A program made the translations under genes and the position numbers. Of a DNA stretch of 64,000 bases, positions 21,074 to 28,753 are shown piece by piece. The stretch covers positions 1,054,001 to 1,118,000 of the forward strand of contig NZ_JAJAVE010000001.1 in assembly GCF_020532675.1 (NCBI RefSeq), read 5' to 3'. Position 1 is the first letter of the stretch. Every line of letters starts with the position of its first letter. Under the pieces are notes generated by a model. It was not told the origin of the DNA. It made no database searches and worked only from the letters and a program-made list of their open reading frames with translations. This DNA is from Methylobacillus gramineus (lineage in GTDB: Bacteria; Pseudomonadota; Gammaproteobacteria; Burkholderiales; Methylophilaceae).

Positions 21074-22207
21074 ATGGTATCACTAGCATCCGTTACCACT
21101 CTACCCAACAAGGGAAACGACCAGCAATTTAGCACGCAATTGCCAGTCTCCTGGTATACCGATCCCGCCATTTATGCGCTTGAGCAACAGCACCTATTTA
21201 CTGCTGCGCCTAAGTACATAGGCCATGAACTCATGGTGCCAGAAAACGGCAGTTACCATGCGCTGGAATGGATGAACAATGCCAAGGCGCTCATTCGCAA
21301 TACACACGGAATTGAACTCATCAGCAATGTGTGCCGCCATCGCCAGGCCCTGATGCTAACAGGTAGCGGCAAAACCAAGAACATTATCTGCCCTTTGCAC
21401 CGCTGGACCTACAATACTCAGGGGGAACTGCTTGGGGCACCACACTTTGAGCAGAACCCATGCTTGCATTTGAATACATCCTCCTTGCAAAACTGGGGTG
21501 GGCTGCTGTTTGAAAGTAAACGCAATATTGCACAAGACCTTAAACAACTGGGCTGCCAACAGGATTTCGATTTTACTGGCTATATGCTCAACCGGGTCAT
21601 GGTGGACGAATACAAATTCAACTGGAAAACCTTCATTGAAGTGTATCTTGAAGACTATCACGTCGGCCCTTTCCACCCCGGCCTGGGCAACTTCGTAGAC
21701 TGCGAAGCGCTTAACTGGGAGTTCGGCGATTGGTATAGCGTGCAAACAGTCGGTGTGCACAGGGCGCTGGAAAAATCGGGCTCTCGTATCTACCAGCAGT
21801 GGCAGGAACAAGTGCTGAAATATGGCAAGCAGCAACAGCCCAAATATGGCGCAATCTGGATGGTGTATTACCCGTTTGTAATGATAGAGTGGTACCCCCA
21901 TGTATTGGTGGTGTCGCACATCATTCCACGCGGGGCAGATGCCTGCACCAATGTGGTGGAATTCTATTATCCAGAAGACATCGCCCTGTTTGAGGAAGAA
22001 TTTGTCGCAGCGCAACAGGCGGCTTATACCGAAACTGCGATTGAGGACATGGAAATCTGCCAGCGCATGCATGATGGTCGCCGCGCACTGGCAGCACAGA
22101 ATATTGATGAACGCGGCCCTTATCAACACCCCATGGAGACCGGCATGCAGCATTTCCATGCATGGTTACATAGACAGCTCGATCCCCACATCAAGCATAC
22201 AGGCTGA
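21074..22207 (+). CDS. Rieske-type aromatic-ring-hydroxylating oxygenase, alpha subunit-like
   Basis: A 377-residue non-heme iron oxygenase. The Rieske 2Fe-2S ligands are C87 and H89 (CRHR) and C106 and H109 (CPLH). The catalytic domain has the mononuclear iron pattern EDYHVGPFH, with H196 and H201. The family includes ring-hydroxylating dioxygenase alpha subunits and choline/carnitine-type monooxygenases; this single-chain form looks closer to the latter kind. No ferredoxin, reductase or beta subunit is adjacent, so the electron donor must be encoded elsewhere. The substrate cannot be predicted. It is divergent from the arginine genes. Confidence 0.85.
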   Translation: MVSLASVTTLPNKGNDQQFSTQLPVSWYTDPAIYALEQQHLFTAAPKYIGHELMVPENGSYHALEWMNNAKALIRNTHGIELISNVCRHRQALMLTGSGKTKNIICPLHRWTYNTQGELLGAPHFEQNPCLHLNTSSLQNWGGLLFESKRNIAQDLKQLGCQQDFDFTGYMLNRVMVDEYKFNWKTFIEVYLEDYHVGPFHPGLGNFVDCEALNWEFGDWYSVQTVGVHRALEKSGSRIYQQWQEQVLKYGKQQQPKYGAIWMVYYPFVMIEWYPHVLVVSHIIPRGADACTNVVEFYYPEDIALFEEEFVAAQQAAYTETAIEDMEICQRMHDGRRALAAQNIDERGPYQHPMETGMQHFHAWLHRQLDPHIKHTG

Positions 22208-22314
22208 TAGCAGCCTGCCCGAACGCCCAGCAACATGGGCATCCATTCCACAACAAAGCGTATATCGCGCTTGATGGATTTCAAAGAGTCAGACGTTCAA
22301 GAATTGGACCTATT

Positions 22315-23178
22315 GTGAACTTACCCAAGCTAGGCAGTCTGTGGATGTTGGTAGCTGCCTTTTTCTTCGCCATCATGGGAGTATTGGTCAAGATAGGCGC
22401 TGAGAAATTCAGTAGTGCCGAATTAGTGTTTTACCGCTCGCTATTTGGCCTGGTATTTATTGTGGCCGTCACGCGTTACCACCATCTCTCGCTCAAAACC
22501 TCGCTCATCGGCACCCATATGAAACGTGCCATCTTGGGGTTTACCTCGCTGATCTGCTTTTTCTTTGCCATCAGTGAGCTGCCATTGGCTACCGCCATTA
22601 CGCTTAACTACACATCTCCACTTTTCCTGGCGATGGCGATGCCATTTATGCTGCATGAGAAACCCCGAAAAATACTGATATTGGCTGTAATCATCGGTTT
22701 TATCGGGGTTAGCCTGCTACTCAAACCCAGCTTGCATATTGATGAACTGATTGCTGGTGCCATCGGCTTGCTGTCTGGTGCCATGGCAGGTGTTGTCTAT
22801 GTTCACGTCACGCAACTGGGACGCGCCGGAGAGCCAGATTGGCGGACTGTGTTTTACTTCACTCTTGTCTGCACGATAGGCGGTGCACTCTGGATGTTAT
22901 TTTTCCATTTCACGCCATTGGATTGGGCTGACCTGCCATTGCTGCTGGGCATAGGCGTGGTGGCCACGATTGCCCAACTTGCATTAACACGCGCTTATCG
23001 CACTGGCAGCCCATTGGTTGTCGGTAGTTTGGCTTACACCACAGTGCTGCTAGCCAGCCTGTTTGGCATTATCTTGTGGGGTGAAACCTTATCCCCTGAT
23101 CGCTGGCTGGCGGTTGGACTCATCATCCTGAGCGGTATTATCAGCGTGCGCGCTACACCTCGGCCAAATAAAGGTTAA
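22315..23178 (+). CDS. EamA/DMT-superfamily permease
   Basis: A 287-residue integral membrane protein with about ten transmembrane helices in two EamA repeats (about 8-140 and 150-285). The first repeat contains FRSLFGLVF and TAITLNYTSPLFLA, typical of drug/metabolite exporters. It begins at GTG 22315, about 107 bp after the Rieske gene in the same direction, and may be cotranscribed with it. Related proteins export amino acids, S-adenosylmethionine or other metabolites; the substrate here is unknown. Confidence 0.88.
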   Translation: MNLPKLGSLWMLVAAFFFAIMGVLVKIGAEKFSSAELVFYRSLFGLVFIVAVTRYHHLSLKTSLIGTHMKRAILGFTSLICFFFAISELPLATAITLNYTSPLFLAMAMPFMLHEKPRKILILAVIIGFIGVSLLLKPSLHIDELIAGAIGLLSGAMAGVVYVHVTQLGRAGEPDWRTVFYFTLVCTIGGALWMLFFHFTPLDWADLPLLLGIGVVATIAQLALTRAYRTGSPLVVGSLAYTTVLLASLFGIILWGETLSPDRWLAVGLIILSGIISVRATPRPNKG

Positions 23179-23209
23179 ACTTTCCACCTCAACGTCCGTT
23201 GAAGTGAAT

Positions 23210-23920
23210 ATGAGCAGAATCGTTACAAAGCACTCATTTCTGGCAAACTTGGCTATCCTGCTCGCCTCGGCGTGCCTTAGTGGCTGCATGGGCGGCCCCA
23301 TTATTCAGCAAGTCGCATCCTCGCTGCTCATGCGTGCCGCAGACCAAGCCACTTCAGACGCTTATGAAGCCCATCTGCTACAAAGCCCTTATCAACAACA
23401 AATCGCAAGAAATCCGCAGGAAGCAACGGCCTCCATCCCCGGCCATGCCAGCGCCAGCAAGCCTTCAGCAGAACAGCAACCACAATTCAATCAATACTGG
23501 AGCGACTTTCTCAACACAGGCTTCACTCCCATTACAGCGGTAGAGGAATCACTCCCAGCGGCTGATCACCCACAGATAGCGAGCAACACAGAACAGCCGA
23601 TTGACAGTCTTGCAGCAAACCAGCTCTTGAACATAGAGATATGGAACACCGTCATTGGAGAGGAAAAATTGGTTTTACTGGAGCAAGCGCGCCTGAAGGG
23701 CAGCAAATTGCCTGCAAAAGAGGAATGGACGAACTGGCAGTTAGCATTGGGCGCCGCCAAACAAAATCAGCAAAATCCGGTGATATTTCTGATACCCCCA
23801 GATTTTGGACGCATGACCAGCGGACAGGAAGTCATTGTTGAAATCGCCGCCAACGGCGAGCTGAGCATGGCACGTTATCAGCTACAACCCGCCACCAACA
23901 TCCGCCAGGCTACCAACTAG
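23210..23920 (+). CDS. Putative lipoprotein of unknown function
   Basis: A 236-residue protein with a lipoprotein signal peptide ending in the lipobox LSGC (cysteine near residue 26). The mature part is Gln/Ser/Ala-rich, with no recognised domain; the C-terminal third (PVIFLIPPDFGRMTSGQEV) looks like a small beta domain. ATG 23210 is preferred, with GTG 23204 as an alternative. It is convergent with the NarL-like regulator, whose stop is only 5 bp away. Not recognised beyond the lipoprotein signal. Confidence 0.75.
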   Translation: MSRIVTKHSFLANLAILLASACLSGCMGGPIIQQVASSLLMRAADQATSDAYEAHLLQSPYQQQIARNPQEATASIPGHASASKPSAEQQPQFNQYWSDFLNTGFTPITAVEESLPAADHPQIASNTEQPIDSLAANQLLNIEIWNTVIGEEKLVLLEQARLKGSKLPAKEEWTNWQLALGAAKQNQQNPVIFLIPPDFGRMTSGQEVIVEIAANGELSMARYQLQPATNIRQATN

Positions 23921-23925
23921 CCACA

Positions 23926-24567
23926 TTAAGGGTCTATCAGACCCGATCGCATGGCAATCAAGGCAATCTCAGCAGAGTTATTGGCACCCAGTTTTTGCTT
24001 GATGTTATAGAGATGTGTGCCCACGGTACGCGGTGACAGACACAGAACATCAGCAATGTCATTGGTGGTCTTGCCTTTGGCCAAGGCCATAAACACTTCA
24101 AACTCGCGGTCAGACAATACATCCACCGGATTCTGTTGCCCGGAAATCTGCTGAATGGCCATTTGTTGTGCCACATTGGCTTCCAGGTACATTTTACCAG
24201 CCGCCACCGTGTGAATCGCCTTGATTAACTCTTCTGCTGCACTACGCTTGGTCAGATAGCCCAACGCCCCGGCATTCAGCACACGCTTGGGGTGGACAGA
24301 ATCCTCATGAGCAGACAGCACCAGAATACGCGCAGCCTGATCTTTGGCGCGTATCCGGTCGATTGCTTCAATGCCGCCTATGCCCGGCATCGTGATATCC
24401 ATCACCACCACGTCCGGCTTGTGCTCCTGATAGAGCTTGATGCTTTGCTCGCCACTCTCGGCTTCAGCCACCACACGGATTGCATCATCAGACTCCAACA
24501 ACAGCTTGAATCCCATACGGACAACCGCATGGTCGTCTACCAGCATCACCTTGATTGTTGCGCTCAT
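23926..24567 (-). CDS. NarL/FixJ-family response regulator
   Basis: A 213-residue two-component regulator. The receiver domain (about 6-125) has the acidic pocket VDD, the phospho-acceptor D57 in VVVMDITMPGIGG, and the conserved Lys in GYLTKRS. The C-terminal LuxR-type helix-turn-helix (about 148-210) has LSDREFEVFMALAKGKTTNDIAD. The start is ATG 24567, overlapping the stop of the upstream sensor kinase as ATGA, so the pair is translationally coupled. A longer open frame to 24708 lies inside the kinase and lacks family similarity. The regulated genes are unknown. Confidence 0.93.
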   Translation of the reverse strand: MSATIKVMLVDDHAVVRMGFKLLLESDDAIRVVAEAESGEQSIKLYQEHKPDVVVMDITMPGIGGIEAIDRIRAKDQAARILVLSAHEDSVHPKRVLNAGALGYLTKRSAAEELIKAIHTVAAGKMYLEANVAQQMAIQQISGQQNPVDVLSDREFEVFMALAKGKTTNDIADVLCLSPRTVGTHLYNIKQKLGANNSAEIALIAMRSGLIDP

Positions 24568-26282
24568 AAATTGGTTTTCTCGGGAATCATGACGGAAATA
24601 GTGGAGCCTTGACCAGGAATAGAGTCTATATTGAATATGCCATACAGCGCCTGCGTCCGTTCCCGCATGCCCAGCAAGCCGAAATGACGGCTCTGGTCTA
24701 CATTGCACATATTCATGCCCACACCATTATCCTTGATAAAAAGTATGAGATTACCATCTTCGCGTCGTGCAAGGCTTATATCAATCGCCGTCGCACCTGC
24801 ATGACGCAAGGCATTGGTCACAGACTCCTGCACAATCCGATAAAGATTGATATTCAAGCTCTCACCCAACAGATTCAGCTTGCCGGATAAATCCAGGTTG
24901 AATTTCACCTCAGGATGTTGCGCCTGCCAATCAGCAACTGCATCACGCAAGGCATCGGACAATCCCAGGTTATCCAAGGACCCTGGACGCAAATGGCGAA
25001 TGATATTGTGCATGCCGTCATAGATGTGATTGGCAGCAGAAACAATGGTTTGCGCGCTGGCTTCTATGTTTGGCATCTCCACCCGGGTTTTGTTGGCAAT
25101 CGCCACCGCAAAGGTTTTGATCGCAGTCACATACTGCCCAAGTTCATCATGCAACTCTCGCGCAAGGCTTCGACGTTCATCTTCAATATGGCGCTGTATC
25201 AAGTGCGTTAACTGCCGGTTTTCCTCAAGCTTGCGCGCAGTTTCCTCTGCCAGCTTACGCTCGGTGATGTCGCGCATACTGCAGATTTCGCCAATCACCT
25301 CACCAGTATTGGGGTCCATCAATGGTGCTATGGAAAGCGAAACATCCAGCAACTTGCCATCACGTGCCACACGCTGGGTATCGTAATGCTCAACCTTGTC
25401 GCTGACAGCGCCCCTCTCAAAATGCCTCGACAGCTCACTTTCATGATCAGGCGGCAATAACAGGTTGGCAGACTGACCAATAATATCTTCCGGCGCATAA
25501 GCAAACATCTGTTGCGCCGCGGGGTTCCAGAATGAAATATTGCCATCCAGATCATGAATCATGATTGCATCTGCGGTCTGCTTCACAATCAAAGCCAGCC
25601 GCCGGTTTTCCTCCGTGCTGGCGCGCAAGGATTCACCCATCAAATTGAAGTTTTGTGCAATCCGTGAAAACTCCGGTACCTTGAATCGTGGCAGACGCAC
25701 CGTCAGGTTGCCCCGCTCCACCTCTGAAATCGCCCTCAAGATATCATCCGCGGGTTTGAGCCAATACCCCAGCATCCAGTAAATCATGCCGTTCAGCACC
25801 ACAAAGAAGCCCAACTCTATCCACAACAGGCTTTTGAATGAATTCCATGACTCCCGGATAGCACCCATAGCATCCGAAGCCACCACCAGCATGCCAAAAC
25901 GGATACGCCTAGAGACCACCTCTGGTGCTGGCTCCACCATGCGGGCAAACCATCGGGGAGGCGTTTCATCCGCACGGTAAGTGGATGGCGGCGATTGATA
26001 CATCAAATCCCCATGGGAGTCGTACAGAAAAATCTCACTGCTGCGCACATGCCCCAGCGACTGCAAAAATGTGTGCATCACATCATGTGTATATCCCCAT
26101 TCAGGATTCTGCCGTGAGTTGATAATCACCGTATCCAGCAACTGCACCGTCACGCGCGTTGCCGCTTCCACGCTCTCCTCAGTGGAAATCCGCATCCCCT
26201 TGATCACCACATATCCCACCGCCAACATCAGCAACAGAAGTAAAGTGGTAATTAATAGATTAAATCGAACTCGTAAACTCAT
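24564..26282 (-). CDS. NarX-like sensor histidine kinase with HAMP and PAS domains
   Basis: A 572-residue membrane sensor. It has TM1 at about 9-28, a periplasmic sensing domain (about 30-150), TM2 at about 152-172, a HAMP linker (about 173-225), a PAS domain (about 228-345) ending in the PAC motif SMRDITERK, a HisKA_3 dimerisation helix with phospho-His H378 in [12 protein letters not shown], and an HATPase_c domain ([31 protein letters not shown]). It pairs with the NarL-type regulator next to it. Unusually, its ATG overlaps the stop of an integron-integrase pseudogene as ATGA, and there is no strong Shine-Dalgarno. Its original upstream region may therefore have been replaced. The signal is unknown. 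Confidence 0.92.
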   Translation of the reverse strand: MSLRVRFNLLITTLLLLLMLAVGYVVIKGMRISTEESVEAATRVTVQLLDTVIINSRQNPEWGYTHDVMHTFLQSLGHVRSSEIFLYDSHGDLMYQSPPSTYRADETPPRWFARMVEPAPEVVSRRIRFGMLVVASDAMGAIRESWNSFKSLLWIELGFFVVLNGMIYWMLGYWLKPADDILRAISEVERGNLTVRLPRFKVPEFSRIAQNFNLMGESLRASTEENRRLALIVKQTADAIMIHDLDGNISFWNPAAQQMFAYAPEDIIGQSANLLLPPDHESELSRHFERGAVSDKVEHYDTQRVARDGKLLDVSLSIAPLMDPNTGEVIGEICSMRDITERKLAEETARKLEENRQLTHLIQRHIEDERRSLARELHDELGQYVTAIKTFAVAIANKTRVEMPNIEASAQTIVSAANHIYDGMHNIIRHLRPGSLDNLGLSDALRDAVADWQAQHPEVKFNLDLSGKLNLLGESLNINLYRIVQESVTNALRHAGATAIDISLARREDGNLILFIKDNGVGMNMCNVDQSRHFGLLGMRERTQALYGIFNIDSIPGQGSTISVMIPEKTNL

Positions 26283-27178
26283 AAATTATCCAGTGGGCGG
26301 ACAACATCGCGGCCGCCTTTATTCAATACATGGGTATATATCATCGTTGTTGAAACATCCGCATGGCCTAGCAGCTCTTGCACCGTGCGGATATCTTAGT
26401 CGCCCTCAAGCAGATGCGTGGCAAAACTATGATGCAAGATATGCGACGCCGCAAGCTTGACGATACCCGTTTTTTGTACTGCTTTTTCTACAGATCGCTG
26501 TACTGTTTTTTCATCTATCTGATGGCGGCGTATCACCCCGGAACGGGGATCAACTAGAAGCTTGCCAGAAGGGAACACATATTGCCACGACCATGACTGA
26601 CCACCACTGGGAAATTTTCTATCCGGCGCCACCGGCATATACCCGCCCATAACCAGCTTTCAGGTCTTCTTCATAAAGGTTTTGCACTCGCGCCACATGC
26701 GCTTTAAGGGGCTCGACCAAGGTGACAGGCAACAGCGTCACTCTATACTTAAAACCTTTCGCTTCCCGAATCAAAATCTCGCGCTTGGCAAAATCAATGC
26801 CCTTCGCCCGCAACCTCAACACCTCCATAATGCGCATGCCGCTACCATACAACATACTCGCAATCAATCACATCGAGCCATCAAAATGTGCCAACAACGC
26901 TTGCACCTCATTACGTGTTAATACCACCGGCAAACGCTTCGGCACTTTTTGCCTGATTCTGCGTGCTGGCAGAAACATTATCCGCCACTGCCCAATGCGT
27001 CAAAAATGCCTCCACGTGCTCCGCCCCCATGTCTTTTGGTGAAGCTTGCCATGGTGTTTAATCCAATCCGCATAGCTTTTTTCAGTGCGAATGCTGTAAT
27101 GTTTTACCGCGCTTTTTCCGCCACCAGCTCCAAAAGTTTAGGCGGAGGGGCACTAGATTGACCAAGTATGTTATCCAT
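26279..27178 (-). pseudogene. Integron integrase (IntI) pseudogene
   Basis: A tyrosine recombinase of the integron-integrase group, broken into several frames. The order along the minus strand is: MDNILGQSSAPPPKLLELV (from ATG 27178, stop near 27104); then, in other frames, SIRTEKSYADWIKHHGK; NVSASTQNQAK followed by a deletion of roughly 25 codons; KRLPVVLTRNEVQALL; an in-frame TGA; YGSGMRIMEVLRLRAKGID; and a frameshift near 26640. Next comes WSWQYVFPSGK, the extra domain typical of IntI, and DPRSGVIRRHQIDEKTVQR. The C-terminal block HILHHSFATHLLEGD has His where the catalytic Arg of HxLR belongs and is followed by TAA at 26396-26398. It then continues [23 protein letters not shown], with the catalytic Tyr still present. 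At least five lesions plus an active-site substitution make it certainly inactive. The 5' end faces the attI site and cassettes to the right. Confidence 0.92.
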
Positions 27179-27316
27179 TTTCAATCTCGCAATATTTTGG
27201 TGTGCTAAAAAATAACTGCTAATTGATTTAATTGAGACTATGCACTTAAACACCACATTAGCAACTTGCCCCAATAAAATATTAAGTTGTTTTATGGGGT
27301 CTACTTTACGTTAGGC
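27179..27316 (+). other. Putative attI region of the integron
   Basis: The AT-rich stretch between the intI start and the first cassette. It ends in GTTAGGC at 27310-27316, which matches the GTTRRRY core, so the crossover would fall between G27310 and T27311. In integrons attI lies just upstream of intI and next to the first cassette, exactly as here. The weak integrase-binding sites were not resolved. It may also hold the cassette promoter Pc, but no clear consensus pair was seen. Confidence 0.55.
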
Positions 27317-27395
27317 CCAACCAAAAATCATTGCGCTGGGAGCCAATATCCATGCGGCTCCCAGCGCATCCATTTGCGGTGTTGGTTAGTGCCTC
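27310..27395 (+). repeat. attC-like palindrome 1
   Basis: An imperfect palindrome with an outer pair CCAAC (27317-27321) and GTTGG (27381-27385) and a perfect 12-bp inner stem, GCGCTGGGAGCC (27333-27344) with GGCTCCCAGCGC (27356-27367). This folded shape and the GCCCAAC core are those of an integron attC (59-base element). It directly abuts the attI crossover, so the first cassette would be nearly empty. Confidence 0.65.
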
Positions 27396-27640
27396 AGGTT
27401 GCTGTAGTTAAAGCGTTAGTGGTTCAAGGTTTTATGGGCTCCCTGTACGGGCGTCACCACTGCTGTAAGCCACCAAAGTGGCAACATCAGTACGATAGGC
27501 ACGGTAAGGTCAGCTAGGTTGGTGTTGTCAGTTTTGCCTTTTGTGGTTTTAAGTTACAGTTAAGCTATTCAACGGTTTGGGGAGATCGTTTTGCTACCAT
27601 CAATTCATATCCACGTTTCGCTCTCATCTCGCCAGCCTAA
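27389..27640 (+). pseudogene. Cassette reading frame interrupted by an amber codon
   Basis: One 84-codon frame runs from GTG 27389, at the cassette boundary, to TAA 27638-27640, inside the next attC core GCCTAAC. This start-at-boundary, stop-in-attC geometry is typical of integron cassette genes. It is interrupted by TAG at 27515-27517 after GRHHCCKPPKWQHQYDRHGK. The second half reads VGVVSFAFCGFKLQLSYSTV and ends FALISPA. No known family is recognised. It may be a decayed cassette gene, two short frames, or a frame read through at the amber codon; decay fits best beside a dead integrase. Confidence 0.45.
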
Positions 27641-27718
27641 CGCGTCCATCAAGTGGGACACGGTCAAGCGGGACGATCCGGCGGCAATCCGGCTCCGCGC
27701 CCCTTACCTTCAACCTTG
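27635..27718 (+). repeat. attC-like element 2 (rearranged)
   Basis: Starts with the core GCCTAAC (27635-27641) and contains the attC arm pattern AAGTGGGAC and GCCCCTTAC. Two left arms occur in tandem (ATCAAGTGGGAC and GTCAAGCGGGAC). The right end reads TTCAACCTTG and not the expected AAACGTTRRRY, so the site looks partly duplicated and truncated, probably by whatever inserted to its right. Confidence 0.6.
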
Positions 27719-27737
27719 TGCATCAAAGAATTGGTAA

Positions 27738-27900
27738 GCGTTGCTCTTTGGTTGTATGTGGGTTCACCGCCACAAACAATACTCTGCGCAGAGTAGAGCA
27801 ACGCAAACCCCACAGAGCTTGCTACTCCGTGGTAGGTGGTCAAGAGGGGCAAGACGTCACCGAGACGCTAAACCGGGCAAAGACCTCGTAACCACCAACC
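27738..27900 (+). ncRNA. Highly structured RNA-like segment inside the integron
   Basis: A perfect 10-bp stem, GCGTTGCTCT (27738-27747) with AGAGCAACGC (27795-27804), encloses two hairpins: GTGG/CCAC at 27758-27773 and ACTCTGCGCAGAGT at 27781-27794. Further pairings follow: CCAC 27810-27813 with GTGG 27829-27832, CCCC 27808-27811 with GGGG 27846-27849 (mutually exclusive or pseudoknotted), GGTGGT 27835-27840 with ACCACC 27891-27896, and CGTC/GACG at 27855-27867. Such nested helices are unlikely in ordinary cassette sequence. The layout recalls HEARO/omega RNAs that guide IscB/IsrB proteins, or integron-borne small RNAs such as sRNA-Xcc1, but no family can be assigned by eye and no IscB-like gene is present. 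Strand + is inferred from the cassette direction. An 80-codon frame (27756-27998) overlaps it and has no protein-like features. Confidence 0.45.
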
Positions 27901-27994
27901 AACACCTTCTTAACGGCGGGTACTGGGCGCTCGGCGCTCGCTCTATCAAGGAAACTGAAAATGATAGAGTTTGCGTTTTCGGTGAAAATCAGCG

Positions 27995-28039
27995 CTAAAC
28001 AACTAATCAAGCTTTGCAAAGTTTTGGTTCAGTTGCTAG
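27995..28039 (+). repeat. attC-like palindrome 3
   Basis: A near-palindrome: the left arm CTAAACAACTAATCAAG matches the complement of GGTTCAGTTGCTAG on the right, with the self-complementary CTTTGCAAAG between. Length and shape fit an attC site of a different sequence type from its neighbours. A 47-codon frame (27961-28104) reads through it without a stop; no function can be assigned to that frame. Confidence 0.5.
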
Positions 28040-28115
28040 TGCTGGGCTACTCACCTAGCTATAGTGGGGCGGGGCTTTGGCCTCGTCCCATCTGTAGTTT
28101 TTAAAAGGTTGCTAT

Positions 28116-28175
28116 GCACAACCCATCACTCAAGCTGGACTGGCTAAAGCCAGCCCCTTCATTCAAACGTTAGAG
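28116..28175 (+). repeat. attC element 4
   Basis: A 60-base site from GCACAAC to GTTAGAG, with the arms TCAAGCTGGAC and GCCCCTTCATTCAAACGTTAG and the central hairpin CTGGCTAAAGCCAG. The right part TTCAAACGTTAGA is the classic attC end. The crossover would lie between G28169 and T28170, 18 bases before the next cassette gene. Confidence 0.75.
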
Positions 28176-28187
28176 GGCAAGTGTCAC

Positions 28188-28694
28188 GTGGATCCATTTC
28201 ACTTAATCGGTCGGTATTTCTGGGCAATCTGCCTGGTCTTTTCGCTGTTCAATTATCTCACTGCACGGCGCCGATTGAACTCGACGATCACAGCTCGCAC
28301 CGAACAGGCCGCGATTGCAAAGAGCTATCACCAGTGGTTTCCGATCGCCGGAGCAATCCCGTGGCTAGTCATGGGCTTTGGCCAAATCATCGGTCACACT
28401 CCTAGCATCTGGTACTACTTCCGCCCACAAGACTTCAATCCATACGTCATTGCCTGGCTCGCATCAGTCTTTTTGCTTTCTATCCTCTTCGCCGTGTGGG
28501 TGTTTGCCGCAGACGGCGCGCGCAAGACGAGAGAGTTTGAGCTGTTGTCTGCAATAGGAATAGGCATGCGCAGCAAGAAGCCGATTCCAGAGGCCCTCAT
28601 TAAACTACTCGCAGCACTTGGGCCGGTATTCCTGCTGTTGTGGGTGTATCTGGCCGTGTCAATGAACGCACCAACCCCGCCGAATGTCCTCTAA
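28188..28694 (+). CDS. Integron cassette: four-helix membrane protein of unknown function
   Basis: A 168-residue hydrophobic protein with about four transmembrane segments (approximately 6-26, 52-70, 88-110 and 137-158) and a basic loop (DGARKTREFE) between helices 3 and 4. It starts at GTG 28188 just after attC 4, and its TAA stop lies within the core of attC 5 (TCTAAAC). It therefore fills one cassette exactly. No family is recognised. Cassette membrane proteins of this kind are common and mostly uncharacterised. The frame is intact, unlike the integrase, which suggests either selection or recent arrival. Confidence 0.8.
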   Translation: MDPFHLIGRYFWAICLVFSLFNYLTARRRLNSTITARTEQAAIAKSYHQWFPIAGAIPWLVMGFGQIIGHTPSIWYYFRPQDFNPYVIAWLASVFLLSILFAVWVFAADGARKTREFELLSAIGIGMRSKKPIPEALIKLLAALGPVFLLLWVYLAVSMNAPTPPNVL

Positions 28695-28748
28695 ACCTTC
28701 CATCAAGCGGACCTGCCTATGGCAGGCGGCTTAATTCAAACGTGAGGA
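28690..28748 (+). repeat. attC element 5 (59 bp)
   Basis: From TCTAAAC to GTGAGGA, with arms TCAAGCGGAC and GCGGCTTAATTCAAACG and a central hairpin CTGCCTATGGCAG. The TTAATTCAAACG segment is characteristic. The right core reads GTGAGG where GTTAGG is usual, one substitution from consensus, which may have lowered its activity. Confidence 0.8.
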
Positions 28749-28753
28749 CAATT

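Noticed and set aside
21356-22159. 267-codon antisense frame inside the Rieske gene
   Set aside because: A shadow frame opposite a gene with complete Rieske and iron-binding motifs; no independent evidence.
27577-27891. 104-codon frame across attC 2 and the structured RNA
   Set aside because: It crosses a recombination site and RNA helices, is highly basic and low in protein-like features, and does not follow the cassette boundaries.
27741-27998. 85-codon frame over the structured RNA
   Set aside because: Its composition (many Arg, Gln and Trp, no hydrophobic core) looks like translation of a structured RNA. It is kept only as an alternative within the ncRNA entry.
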